From positions 565,501-629,500 of the forward strand of contig JAUCBN010000021.1 in the NCBI GenBank assembly GCA_035048815.1: a DNA stretch of 64,000 nucleotides. Reading direction: 5' to 3'. Position numbers and translations under genes: made by a program. Shown here piece after piece: positions 10,800-21,714 of this stretch. Source of the DNA: Abelmoschus esculentus (taxonomy: Eukaryota > Streptophyta > Magnoliopsida > Malvales > Malvaceae). The notes beneath the pieces were generated by a model, which was not told where the DNA came from, made no database searches, and saw only the letters and a list, made by a program, of their open reading frames with translations. The stretch's first letter is position 1. Every line of letters begins with the position of its first letter.

Positions 10800-12685
10800 T
10801 TCTTCTTGGAGGATAGGCTCTCGCTTTCTATTTACTAAACTCATCGGGCTTTCATCCTTCACCTTGTCTTGAAAGGAGATCATCGTCTTATGCCGATCGG
10901 AACAAAATCTTTCGCCTTCTGTAATTCAACAGCTCATACTTGGTTGACAATGACACATCTGAACCAGTTGTCTCCGAATTCAGTTGCATTCAGTTTATGG
11001 TTGTAGCTCTCAATCTCATATTCAGGCTTAGATCACTTAAGGTTTATCTTCAACATGTACATTGGGGGTTATTCTCTTGTATTTTTCTATCTTTGGGTCA
11101 TCTGATTGACTCTCTTTAGGCCCTCAATATAACTTTTGCCCCAAAGGCCTGATGTTCATCTCTGCTCAATCTGTAACCACAATAGGCTCGGGTAATCTTT
11201 GTTTATTTATGCTAACCTGAATTCTCAAAGAATATCATCTTTCAAACGAAGTGGTATTTTTAAGAGACATCTTGTATCATACATTGCTCCTTCTTCTCGG
11301 GTCATATCAAAGATGATCATTTGCATCAACGACCTTGCATTTTGTAAATCTTTTTGAACAACACTTTTATTAAAAAATAATCTGCTAATTGTAAGTAAAA
11401 CAATATGTACATGTTTTGGAAAATCCAAAAATTAGAAAAAAAAAGAAAAAAAAAACATGGGTTCCTTGGATATCAAATGCGAGAGTGCCTTAGACTCAAC
11501 TCTCTGTGTTCGGTTTTCAACTTTTGAACGTTGCGGCGATATTTGAAGTTTTGAAATTCCTTTTAGATTGCTTGGTTCATCCTCATGATTATCGTATTTG
11601 CTTGATCTATTCGAAAACTACTCCTTCTAGTTCTCAATATCTTTCTCCTTTTATATATTCAAACTTTCCGTACTTGCCCCACTGGTATCTTCTTGAGAAT
11701 TCGAAGTATGCTTCAGACTGCATCTAGACATATGAGTACTTTCTTTTTCTTTCTATCTCTCTTTTTCATTTTTGCTTTTCTCTCTCTCTCTCTCTCTTTT
11801 TCTCATTTTCTTTCTTTTTTTCTTTTTTCCTTTTCTCTCACATCTATTATTGTATTTTTTCTTTTAAATTTCGGGGAAATCAACTCATCACAATCCTTTG
11901 TCTCGAAGGTAATGATGGAGCATACAACAAAACTCCGAGTTACTCGGCATAGTCATAGATTTGAAAATATTACCATCACTCATGAAGCAAAAGATTTGGG
12001 ATGGTGCATTGCTACCTTATTAAGTCTTATTGTTTCAGCGGAGTGCCCCGATACTTCCACACTCTTGTTCGAATATACTTATTATCAGGTTTCGAATATT
12101 GGCGTGCTTTTGTTTAATCTTTGTTCTCTCCTTTCTTTTTCTTTTTTTTCTCTTTTTTCTTTTTTCTTTTTTTTTCTTTCTTTCTCTCTTTTTTCTTTAT
12201 TTTTCTTTCTTCTTTTTTTTCTCTGGATGCAATCTTTTTACTTAGAGGAATTCTTGAGATCAATCAATTTTACCGGGCCTTTTCTAGGAGATTTTTTTAT
12301 CATTGAACATCACTGAAGGAGTAGTAGTCTCATTTCTCGTGCATTACTGACCAAAGCTACTGATTAAGAAACCATACTTCATCGTAATTACAACGTTCCA
12401 ACCATTTCTGAACCCACGTCACAACAAGCATGTGACATCCAAGGAACTCCGAGACAAAAAGGAAAACACATATTTTTAAAAATATGCATTCTTTCATTGA
12501 AACGAAAAAAAGAGCAAACATAACATAAGCCCTTACAAAAAAGTATTTGTTACTTTCGGGCAAAAGGTAACAAAGTTAATTGATGCATTACTTTAAAAGA
12601 AAAACTTAAAATGCAAGGAGGCAGAAAATGAACATCCAAACTCAAAGATTAGAATCTTCCCAAAGATCATGTCCTCTACTCTTTC
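10800..12685. other. Non-coding internal region of the element, no pol found
   Basis: Apart from pyrimidine blocks at about 11725-11850 and 12120-12230 this is unique-looking sequence. No minus-sense frame shows protease (D-S/T-G), reverse transcriptase (Y-x-D-D) or integrase (H-H-C-C, D-D-E) signatures. The ORFs at 11506-11727, 11693-12316 and 12357-12563 are short, mostly low complexity, and match nothing I know. Confidence 0.6.
11725..12235 (+). repeat. Polypyrimidine blocks II and III
   Basis: Two T/C-only runs (about 11735-11850 and 12120-12225) flank a normal 270-bp segment. With 9215-9365 and 14205-14540 they give four such blocks in one element, all pyrimidine on the plus strand and therefore purine in the element RNA. 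Confidence 0.75.
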
Positions 12686-14008
12686 TTAAAACTTCAGAAT
12701 ACCGGCCTCAATCAGTCCTTGAACCTTGTTTCTCAAAGCTCCACAATTCTCTGTTGTATGGCCTGTGCTCCCCATATGATAGTCACATGTGGCATTGATA
12801 TTATATCCTTCAGGGTAAGGAGGATCCTTTGGCTTAAACTGCACCAAAGTCAAAAGTTTCTTCTCAACGAGAATTGGGAGTAACTTGGTGTAGGTCATAG
12901 AAATTGGATGAAGCACCTTTGTAGGTCTTGTATGAGTATGGGGACAACCCTGAGTTCGATTGGTTGAGTGAGAACTCACCACATAGACATGAGAATCTTC
13001 CTCTTTCTGAGAAATTATGTTATAAGGGTCCTTTATCTTTCCCTTCTTAATAGCATACTCGATGCGTTCTCCGGTTATAACCAACTCCACAAAACTACTG
13101 ATAGGGTGGCTTATCAAGCGATCATACAACACTCCCTCTAGTGTATCCACAAACATTTGAGAAAGTTTACTTTCGTTGAGCGAAGGTTGTACTTGTGCTG
13201 CAGCGTCACGCCAACATCGAGCGTACTCTCGAAGGCTTTCGTTATGCCCTTGTTCCATCCCTTGTAGCATGAGCCGATTTGGAATCATATCGGTTACGTG
13301 CTTATACTGGTTTGTGAAAGCTTTGGCCAGATCCTTCCACGACTTAATTTGAGCACGGGTTAACTGATTATACCACCTTGTGGCAGATCCCATCAGACTA
13401 TCCTGGAAAGAGTGGATTAACAACTTCTCATTGTTGGTAAAACCCATCATTTTTCGACAAAACATAGTTATATGTACGATAGGGCAAGTCGTCCCATCAA
13501 ACTTCTCAAAATCTGGGGTCTTGAACTTATATGAGATCTCTAAACCTGAAACCAGACTAAGCTCACTGGCATTCAACCCATACCATTCTTCTTCATCCTC
13601 TTTTATCTGAAGCTTCTCTTCAAACTCGTTCTTGGTTTTCTCTAACTGCTTCGAAAATTCAACCTTTAATTTTTCTAGCTCATCGAAGTCTGGAATGTCA
13701 TCCCCCAAACCTTCCATATTAGTGAAAGTCACACCTGGTAGGGCTTGGGTAGAGGCACAAGCTTGAAGAGATGATGTTACTACTCCTTGTAGAGGTCTAG
13801 AAGTGTTAGCAATAAAAACGGGAGGGCCCGAGGGGTCTTCAACAGAACATTTCCTTTGTTGGTCTTCCACTTTCCTTAGTCCCATCAAGTGAGCAATTTG
13901 TTTCATCATGTCTTGTTGAGACTTGATCATAGAATCTTCTAATTCTTTTTGAGTGCGCTCTAATTGCCCCATAAGATTGGCTTCTAACTTGGCAAAGTCT
14001 TCTTCCAT
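12686..14008 (-). CDS. Retrotransposon gag polyprotein, 440 aa, intact
   Basis: The ATG at 14008 opens a full-length frame. The N-terminal part (about 1-50) is a charged coiled-coil stretch. A retrotransposon-gag capsid domain follows, with landmarks KFDGTTCPIVHITMFCRKM, LMGSATRWYNQL, WKDLAKAFTNQY and SLREYARCWRDAAAQV. Near the C-terminus lies a knuckle-like CDYHMGSTGHTTENC (C-x2-H-x5-H-x4-C), followed by LIEAGILKF and a stop. Gag packages element RNA into particles. In autonomous relatives the frame would run on into protease and pol; here it ends and no pol follows. The absence of stops agrees with the young LTRs and suggests gag is under selection or newly inserted. Confidence 0.88.
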   Translation of the reverse strand: MEEDFAKLEANLMGQLERTQKELEDSMIKSQQDMMKQIAHLMGLRKVEDQQRKCSVEDPSGPPVFIANTSRPLQGVVTSSLQACASTQALPGVTFTNMEGLGDDIPDFDELEKLKVEFSKQLEKTKNEFEEKLQIKEDEEEWYGLNASELSLVSGLEISYKFKTPDFEKFDGTTCPIVHITMFCRKMMGFTNNEKLLIHSFQDSLMGSATRWYNQLTRAQIKSWKDLAKAFTNQYKHVTDMIPNRLMLQGMEQGHNESLREYARCWRDAAAQVQPSLNESKLSQMFVDTLEGVLYDRLISHPISSFVELVITGERIEYAIKKGKIKDPYNIISQKEEDSHVYVVSSHSTNRTQGCPHTHTRPTKVLHPISMTYTKLLPILVEKKLLTLVQFKPKDPPYPEGYNINATCDYHMGSTGHTTENCGALRNKVQGLIEAGILKF

Positions 14009-14204
14009 TAGCCCTTCTTGGTGTTGGTAAAATGCAAGCGAGAAACCTTCAATTACGGATACGAGATCCTATAATTAACCTCCTTGTTTAATTAATGCAT
14101 GATATATGCTATGAGATGCATGAGATGTATGTATGAATGCAAGTAAAGGTGTTGATCCCGCTAGTGATCGTCCTTTGAGCAACTTTCACCGATTAAAATC
14201 TTAA

Positions 14205-14540
14205 TGCCCCTTTTATTTTTTCTATTTTTCTCTTTTTTTTTCTTTTTCATCTTTTCTTTTTCTTTTTTTTCTCTCTATTTTCTTGCTTCTTTCTTTATTC
14301 TCTCGATTTTCTTTTCTCTTTTTTTTTTCTCCCTTTTTTATTTTTATTGTTTTTTCCTCTCTCTTTTTCCTATATTCTAAATTTTCTTTTCTCTTTTTTT
14401 CTTTTCTCTTTCTCTTTTCAATTTTTTTTCTCAACCTTTTCTTTTCCTTAGTTTTATTTCCTCATTATTTTTTCTTTCTCCCTTTTTCTTTCTCTTATCT
14501 TTTTCTCTCCTTTTTCCTCTCTTTCTTTTTCTTGTTTTGA
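14205..14540 (+). repeat. Polypyrimidine block IV in the element leader
   Basis: About 330 bases are nearly all T and C on the plus strand. In sense orientation this is a purine-rich leader between the PBS and gag. The open frames on both strands here are low complexity and not genes. Confidence 0.82.
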
Positions 14541-15118
14541 CTCTCTAACTATAGTGAAAGCCTCTGATTGAACAAACCACTTAGTTCAACACCTTCATAA
14601 AATGTCGATACAAAAATGATAAAGCAAAAATGCAAGCAAGATAGGAGACAAAACAATCCTATTTATCCCATCTAAAAGAACCTAGGTTAACCGCATGGCT
14701 CTAATCGGGTAGGTTGACTAAATTCTCTAAATGCAGTTTTGGTTCTACGAGGTACCCAAATTATCCTCGCTGTCCTCTTCTAAGAGTAGCAAAACCCCCG
14801 ATCATCACCCATTACAGGCTCATCTTGACCGAGTTCAATTTAGGGGAACCCTTTCGCTATGCCCATACGGGGAAACAATATTCCCACGAAAACATAGGGT
14901 AGTCGAGCCCTGAAGGTACTTTGCTAGGCCTATATGAAGGAACAGTATCCTCACGAAAGCAATAGCGTTTTCCCCCCACTTAGAACAACGGTTTTGAATG
15001 ATATTTAAGAAACCTCGAATTAGTAAACAAATAATAATTTAATTGTCACTTTATTCCGCAACTTCCAAAATTAATTAAGCGGTATTTAAAAACAAGGCTT
15101 GACTCGTTTGAAAAATTG
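14541..15118 (-). other. 5' untranslated leader of the Ty3-type element
   Basis: This lies between the PBS and gag in the element sense. I see no intact upstream frame with family features; 14714-14902 and 14731-14913 are short and unrecognised. Confidence 0.5.
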
Positions 15119-15137
15119 GTCCCCAGCGGAGTCGCCA
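15119..15137 (-). other. Primer binding site, tRNA-Arg type
   Basis: Two bases inside the 5' LTR the sense strand reads TGGCGACTCCGCTGGGGAC. This is complementary to CCA plus the 3' end of a plant tRNA-Arg (ending CCCCAGCGGAGTCG). It primes minus-strand DNA synthesis. The tRNA assignment rests on remembered tRNA sequence. Confidence 0.85.
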
Positions 15138-15139
15138 AC

Positions 15140-16766
15140 TGTAGCGACCCTAAATTTCTTAAAAATAATAATAGACGTGTATAGTAAAAAAAAGGGAGAA
15201 AGGGTCACTAGTGGAATTGAAATTAGGGCTTGAAAAGTGGAATTTAGGGATTTGGGTTTAAAATAAAATTTTGGGGAAATTTAAGATTTAAAAATTAGGT
15301 TTTTAAATTGTGTACAAAAAATGGAAATTTTGGAATGTTGAAAGAAATTTGAAATCTAGGATTCTTTAAAAAATAGGAATTGAAAAGTTGAAATTAGGGA
15401 TTTGAGATTAAAAAAAGGGAATTTTAGATTGAAAAAAGAAATTTTAAAATTAGGGATTTTTAAAAAAGGGTGGAGTCGCCACCGGCCACTTTGGTAGGCC
15501 GGACACCGTAAAAACCAGAGATTCGAAATGATTTGGGTTCGAGAGTCGATTACGGTTAAAAACGGGTTTAGAGTTTAAAACCGCCCAAAATTGGCACCTT
15601 TATAAATTACCGCTTAATTAATTTTAGATTTTTTGGATTAAAGTGGCATTTAAATTAATTTTTGTTTAAAGATTCGAATCAATTTTATTTTTACCGTGTC
15701 TTTATTCGGAGGCAACGTACACACCGCGACCAATGCGTTGGAACACGGGCCCGTTACGACCGAGTAAAGACGTATTTAATTAGGCTCATTAATTAGCAAG
15801 GTGTGATGTAAGCAAAATAAAAGACATAAAGACAACAAATATAAAGACAAAATAGCATATAATACATGATAACAAAGATTAAAATAAATAGACCAACAAA
15901 ACAAACAAATAACATATATAAATAAACAAAACAAAACATATAATAAACAAATAAAAAAAACAATAAAAGATACCAATAAAAAAATATTCATATTTTCATT
16001 GAACCATAAGAATGGAATACACAATAAATATTTCAAAAAGAACTATATACATCTAAATATGCTCGATTAAAATCAATCCACAAATTAAACTAAACGGTAA
16101 AAGTAATGATTAAATTAGGGCATAACTTGAAAAATAACCAACCAAATGAGTGAAGTGATTCAATGAGAGTAAAAATATAAATAATGGAGGCTACTAACTT
16201 ACCAATGGAAATGGAAATGGAGATGGAAATGGAAATGAAAATTGAAATTTTGGTTTCGGCAGTGTGGAGGCACGCGGCTGTGTATGGTTTTTTTTTTTGG
16301 GGGGGGGGGATGCGGCTGTGTGTATGGAAATATATGGTTAGGGCCAGTTAGGGTAAAGGGTAACATATGGGAATAAAATAGGTTTAGATTTTAATATATA
16401 AGGGTATTTATAATATGATAAAGGGTATTTTAGGTTTATCCCTTTAAAAATAATAACCAATTAAAAACAAGACCTTGGGCACCAAGTAGGGATTTTTATT
16501 ATATTTTTTTATATTATAAAATTATATTTAATAGGTCAAATTTATTTATGGTTTGGGCTTATAAAAGTGGGCTCTAATAAAAGGTTTTTATTTATATCAT
16601 ATATTTATATATTTTTGGGTTTTTGGTTTTAATTAAGAGATAGTAAGGATAATAATAATTATAAAATAAGTGATAAAATTAGGGTAAGTTAAGGTGATTT
16701 GGGTATTAAAAAGGGATGTGGATTGATTTAATTCGAGCATAAACCCGGATAAAATTAATGATTACA
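15140..16766 (-). repeat. 5' LTR of the Ty3-type element
   Basis: It is 1,627 bp and pairs with 6733-8374. Differences include an expanded T-then-G run near 16290-16310, a missing segment near 16345, and scattered transitions. Its sense start TGTAATCA is flanked by the right-hand CACCC duplication. Confidence 0.93.
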
Positions 16767-16771
16767 CACCC
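16767..16771. other. Target-site duplication, right copy (CACCC)
   Basis: It matches 6728-6732 exactly and marks the right border of the Ty3-type insertion. Confidence 0.92.
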
Positions 16772-16965
16772 TTTTGTGACACTCTTCGAATTAAGTAAGT
16801 ATATAAGTTTTTCTTTATATTCGAAAGATCGTATCTCTATTTTCCGACCGTAAATACATCAGCCACCTTCCAGAAGAGTATAAATGTACATGCACATGTG
16901 CATGGAACAGACAAATACGGTGGTGGGTAGTTGTCTATATGTATATGTAATGATGTTGAGAAATC

Positions 16966-17020
16966 TTATATATATATATATATATATATAATATAATATA
17001 TATATTATATGTATATATTG
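16966..17020. repeat. TA microsatellite
   Basis: An uninterrupted TA run is followed by ATATAATATA-type sequence. There is no gene context. Confidence 0.9.
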
Positions 17021-17158
17021 ATTTATTTATTTGTAGTTGAGAAATGGCTTTCAAACGTGATGAATCAATAGCCTGGTCAGATGTCTAGAAACTTTGAGAA
17101 TTTTTTATAAAAGATGTGACTTTCTTTTTGGATTTATTATCAAATTAGCCCTTAAACC

Positions 17159-17475
17159 AAACCTGAAAGACAACTAAAATTAATAGTTGATTCATTCCAT
17201 TAGTAATTTTGGTAAGAATAGATTAAATGCACCCGTTAAAATTAATTATTAGTTTGGTCTAATAAAATGAAATGAGAGGTTCTTTAAGTAAAGTCTAAAA
17301 ATTGAATCTTGATATTGCGAATGAAGAAAATCGAGTTAGGAGAGTCACTTCATCATGAAACTCGTAAGCATATCATCAAGGATTGACTGCACCGGTTAAA
17401 ATCAACTATTAGTAGTTTTAGCAGAATGAGACGATATACTCTTTGAGTAATGTCGAAAATTCAAATCTTAATATT
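17159..17475 (+). repeat. Dispersed repeat with two diverged 150-bp units
   Basis: Two units share the phrases AAATTGAATCTTGATATTG / AAATTCAAATCTTAATATTG (17308, 17456), a GTTAGGAGAGTCACTT-type segment and TCGTAAGCATATCATCAAGG. They are older relatives of the array at 18285-18850. The preceding GACAACTAAAATTAATAGTT phrase (about 17171) recurs at about 18230 and 20218. Confidence 0.65.
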
Positions 17476-18227
17476 GTGAATAGGAAAATGGGTTAGAAGA
17501 GTCACTTTTATAATCAGCCTCTATAGCACCTGATTCAGATTAGTCGGTCAGTAAATCAAATACTAATAATTATATTAGAAACAAATACACCACCTTCAAT
17601 CATAAATGTCATGACCTGGATTCAAATCTGAGTATCAAGTTAACCCAAAGAGTTGGTTTCTGTGTTTAAACCCCGAATTTAAATTTTAAAATTTAAGCTT
17701 TGAACCTTGTATGATTGTTCCGGCCCAGTATGATACCAGATGGAGGGCATTACAATAAAAATCTGACATGCCTTCTCTATTTGTTAGTTCAAGTACTTAT
17801 AGTCCTTGAGACAGTTGGTGATTAAATTATGTCGGGTCTAGTGATGGTCTACGGATGGATTGGCGGATACAGGTCCAACTTCCAATTACTTAGACTTTCT
17901 ATGTTGGGCACGTGGACACCACGCAGAGTTGTTAGGTTGAGAAATGAGAAAATTTAGATGCCATTTTTGAAAAAAAAATACTTTTAAGGACAAATTTAGG
18001 AATTGAGGTATAGTTCAGGGACTAATTTACTGATAAACCCTTTCTTTTTACTTTTTGCAGTCTGTAGTAACAGCTCAACTTGCTTTTTTTGTTCAAATCT
18101 CGTATCCTTTTCAATCTGGTTGAGTGTTTTTTTTGTTGCAAACCCCACATTTATCTCACTCATAAACCAAGATTCTTGTCTTAAAGGTGGTGAATTCATG
18201 TTTTTTTGGTTGAGATCCTTGGCCTTA

Positions 18228-18850
18228 AAGACAACTAAAATTGATAGTTGATCCATTCCATTAGTAATTTTGGTAAGCAGGTCATGATACGATAGGTTTT
18301 TTAAGTAAGGTTAAAAGTTCGAATTTTAATATTATAAACGGAGAAAATTGAGTTGGGAGAATCACTTTAAAATGAAACTCGTAAGCAATCATCAAGGATT
18401 GAATACACTCGTCAAAATCAACTATATTATTTGCTCTGTAAGAATGAGACATTATGCTCTTTCAGTAAGGTCAAAAATTTGAATCTTAATATTGTGAACG
18501 AAAAAAAAAAACTGAGTTGGGAGAATCACTTCAAAATGAAACTCGTAAGCAGATCATTAAGGATTGAATATACTCGTCAAAATCAACTATATTAGTTGTT
18601 CTAGAAGAATGAGACATATGCTCCTTGAGTAAGGTCAAAAATTCGAATCTTAATATTGTGAATGGAAAAAAACTGAGTTGGGAGAATCACTTCAAAATGA
18701 AACTTGTAAGTAGATCATCATGGATTGAATACGCTCGTCAAAATCAACTATTAGTTGCTCTAGAAGAATGCGACATTATGCTCCTTGAGTAAGGTCAAAA
18801 ATTCGAATCTTAATATTGTGAATGGAGAAATCGGGTTAGAATAGATACTC
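18228..18850 (+). repeat. Tandem array of about 160-bp units, four copies
   Basis: The phrase AAATTCGAATCTTAATATTG recurs at about 18313, 18475, 18640 and 18799. Each copy is followed by a GAGTTGGGAGAATCACTT segment, TGAAACTCGTAAGC, and a GGATTGAATACACTCGTCAA segment. The spacing is 159-165 bp. No encoded protein is recognisable. Confidence 0.8.
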
Positions 18851-19884
18851 TTATAATCAACCTCTGTAGTACTTGATTTAGGAGAAAATATATCATGGGT
18901 CATTCTCACCTTGTTATCTATGAGACCAACCAATCAAATATATCTATTTCATTAATTTTTTATCTCATCTTTTTTACCAAGTGAATCTTGATAAAAACTG
19001 TTTTTAAATTTAATTTAAAGTAAATATTAGTCGAGATTCACTTGGTAAGAATATTAGTCGGGTTAGAAACGGCTTATTGTCATCCCACATTTGAATGCAT
19101 ATTTGAATACGATACTTCGAATATACGAAAAATATTTAAAAAGAATTCGATTATATCATCTTAGACATAAATCCATATAAAATTAAGTAGGTTTGGTTTC
19201 TGAATCGGATCAAATTGAATCGTTTTGAATTAAAATCTTTTAATCTTTTAATTATTTTGAGTTCAAGTCGAACAAAGTGATTTGATATAATATGTGTCCC
19301 AGACTCAAACCAAGTCCATCTAAGTTACATTACATGTCTGAAAATGCTTAGCATTTGTAAGGAAACTGAAATAGATAAGTTGGTGCATATCTTTCGTTTG
19401 ATTAATTTATTAAATTTTAGGTCTAATGCATGCTTTGGGATTTTTAATGTTTCAAGCATTTTGTTGGCAGAGTCAGCTGTCAGAAACTTTTGTGAATTTT
19501 GGTTTAATTACAAAATAAGTATCTAAGTTATATATTTTTTATAATAAGTAGCTAAAGTATTTTTGTTGAAATAATTGAATACAGTTTTATTTTGATTCAA
19601 ATTACGTGTTTAAAATATTTTTTTTACTAAAATGGATACCTAAAATTTTATTTTTAGTTAAATATGTGCCAAAGTAAGTGTTGTAATTGACTCTAAAATA
19701 AACCAAAAATAGAACTTTAAACGCTTATTTTAACAAAAAATATTTTTATTTTATTTTAATAAAAATAAAATTTTAGACATCTAATACAGAAAAAATATAA
19801 TTGAAATATTTATTTTATACTTAAGACTTATATTTTTCAACTCAAGTTGTTAATTTTTATTTCAAACCCCACATTTATCTGTGT
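18851..19884. other. AT-rich intergenic DNA
   Basis: No gene is supported. 18885-18990 resembles, in inverse orientation, one end of the inverted-repeat element at 34370-34585 (shared ATATATCATRGGT and TTTCATTAATTTTTT-type wording). Confidence 0.5.
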
Positions 19885-20145
19885 AAAAATCATTTATCTC
19901 TTTATTATTTCTCTATTCATGCTTGTTAAAATTTTTTAAAAATTAAATTTTAAACCCCAACCCTTATTTTTTATATCCTAAACTCTAAATCTTACACCCT
20001 AAAAAATACACCTTACCCCTAATTCCTTAAACCCTAACCATAACCCTTAACCTAGAACCTTACCCCTAGGCCCTCTAATTTAAAATAGAAGTACGAATTA
20101 AAATATGAAAAAAAGGTATACGATTTGTACTATTTATCTCGTTAG
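19885..20145 (+). repeat. Telomere-motif dispersed repeat, copy B (uninterrupted)
   Basis: It is homologous to 6485-6732, with the same order of phrases: ATCTCTTTATT, TTTTAAACCCCAACCCTTATTTT, degenerate CCCTAAA-like units, CCCCTAATTCCTTAAACCC, AACCTAGAACC, CTCTAATTTAAAAT, ATACGATTTGTACTATTTATC. Its right end shows what copy A looked like before the LTR element inserted. Confidence 0.72.
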
Positions 20146-21286
20146 ATGTCATAAATTATCAAGATTGTTGTTTTAGGTGGCGGATTCATTTTTCTAGTTG
20201 AGATCCTTAGCCTCAAAGACAACTAGAATATGATACTTATAGTTGATTAATTAATAATTTTGGTAAGCATATCTTGAAGGATTAAATTCACCGTCTTAGA
20301 ACCCAAAAATGCTTTTAAAATGAGTGTGTAGATGGATATGAATGGCCTTTTCATATATAGGATGATAATATGATCCGATTCTGTTGGGTTTCGGTTTGAT
20401 CTGATTTAATAAGAGTGTCTTTTTTATTAAAGAATTGAAGTTGGGTCAGGTTATTGAAAAATAAAGTTGGATCAGGTCAGGTTTATTTAAAAATTTTCGA
20501 CGATGACCTGATATATTTATAATTTTATATGATATTTAATATTTTTATTAATTTTTTAAAGTTTAATCAAATTTTTTATTAAAATATTAAAATCGGGTTA
20601 GAGATAAAATATATAAAAAATTATCATTTTATTTGGTGAAAATAGACTTAATCGAAAATAATATATAAAGAGGAGCATTATAACAATTATTTCTATATAT
20701 ATATATATATGGACGTGTGATGTTGCATCCATTGCAACCAACCTCTCGTTGATCCATGACCTTTCTCTGTCTTGTCGAGTGAACATGAAGCTCGATGCTA
20801 GTCGAATGTACCCGGTAACGCCTTCGTCTCCGACTAAGTCTGTAAATCGCATGACCATCGGCATCCACTGTGATGTTCTTTTAGTTTGTGAAACAACGCT
20901 CCGAACCATCACGAGAGGCGAATCAACTAGCCTGGCATATCGATCCGTAACATTTTGAGATTTTCGATTTCGACGGCCTCCAAACAAGGTTGAAACAAAA
21001 AATGTTGTGTACGTGATGATGGACTGAAATTCAATGCCTTATAATGTAGGAATTGCCATTCTTTTTTGGATATTAGTTGTATTCTTTAGATAGATCAATG
21101 TGATAATAATTCGAAAACCTATCGGGAAATCGAATCCGAAAATCGAAGTTTCATTATAATTCAACCATTTCATTTCACTCACTATTTCCAGAACTTCTAT
21201 ATGGGGATTACTTAAAAGTTTTTGAGATGATTAAGTTACAAGGAAAAGAAAATGTCTGCAAAGGGAAACAAGTGAAACATTATAGT
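20146..21286. other. Intergenic; one unassigned minus-strand ORF
   Basis: 20370-20600 has a GATCTGATTTAATAAGAG-like and TTGGGTCAGGT-rich segment of repeat character. A 129-codon minus-strand frame (20598-20987) has a plausible composition over its first 90 residues (RNRKSQNVTDRYARLVDS near the start) but matches no family I recognise, and it runs into a TA microsatellite at 20690-20712. I cannot call it a gene. Confidence 0.35.
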
Positions 21287-21535
21287 TTAAGCAGAATCTC
21301 CAACAGGGACCCCTGCACCGAGCCTGGATGATTCGTATAGGGTTTCCTCGAACCGGATAAGCTCGTTCTTCGAACCGTACGCGACTTGAGTTCTTTCGTC
21401 GAGGTTCATGATCACTTTGTCGAGCACCGGTTGTTGATCGTCGCTGCTGTAATCACCAGCGTTCTCAATCAAGCACCCCAATGGAGCTACCTCAAATAGC
21501 AATCTCAGCTTGGCCTTGGCAGAAGGGTTCATTAA
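21287..21535 (-). pseudogene. Sedoheptulose-1,7-bisphosphatase, C-terminal fragment
   Basis: About 82 codons match the extreme C-terminus of chloroplast SBPase, a Calvin-cycle phosphatase. Landmarks are PSAKAKLRLLFEVAPLG, YSSD, DKVIMNLDERTQVAYGSKNE, IRFEETLYESSRL and AGVPVG. Homology stops abruptly at about 21535 with no splice acceptor and no upstream exon, so only the last exon was retained or copied. Conserved positions are altered: the usual LIEKAGG is LIENAGD and SSDG is SSDD. These glycines belong to the FBPase-fold core, which also argues against function. Confidence 0.85.
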
Positions 21536-21714
21536 ATGATTTTTCCATTAAGTGACACTGATATCCTACTTGTTTAAGGTTTGAATTTGACCATTCTTTA
21601 ATTATGGAAAAACTACTATAGAAACCCATGTAATATATAAATTACATTTCGATCCCTTTATTTGGAAAAATAACAAATTAACCTTTAAAAAAATCCATCA
21701 ATGAAATTTTAAAT

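Larger units (their letters stand above)
6733..16766 (-). mobile_element. Complete non-autonomous Ty3-type LTR retrotransposon (gag only)
   Basis: This 10,034-bp element lies in minus sense. The parts in sense order are: 5' LTR 16766-15140, PBS 15137-15119, leader, gag 14008-12686, a long non-coding region with polypurine blocks (sense) and tandem repeats, PPT 8391-8375, and 3' LTR 8374-6733. The LTR termini are TGTAATCA...GCTACA, and the flanks carry a perfect CACCC duplication. No protease, reverse transcriptase, RNase H or integrase motif is visible in the 4.3 kb between gag and the PPT, so mobility would need enzymes from a relative. The tRNA-Arg-type PBS and the gag type fit the Tat/Ogre side of Ty3 elements, which is an inference. 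By eye the LTRs show roughly 15-25 substitutions plus a few indels over 1.6 kb, so insertion is fairly recent. Confidence 0.93.

Noticed and set aside
11693..12316. 207-aa Phe/Ser/Leu-rich ORF as a membrane protein
   Set aside because: It is produced by polypyrimidine tracts inside the non-coding part of the LTR element.
20598..20987. 129-aa minus-strand protein-coding gene
   Set aside because: No family, splice or promoter support, and its 3' part is a TA microsatellite.
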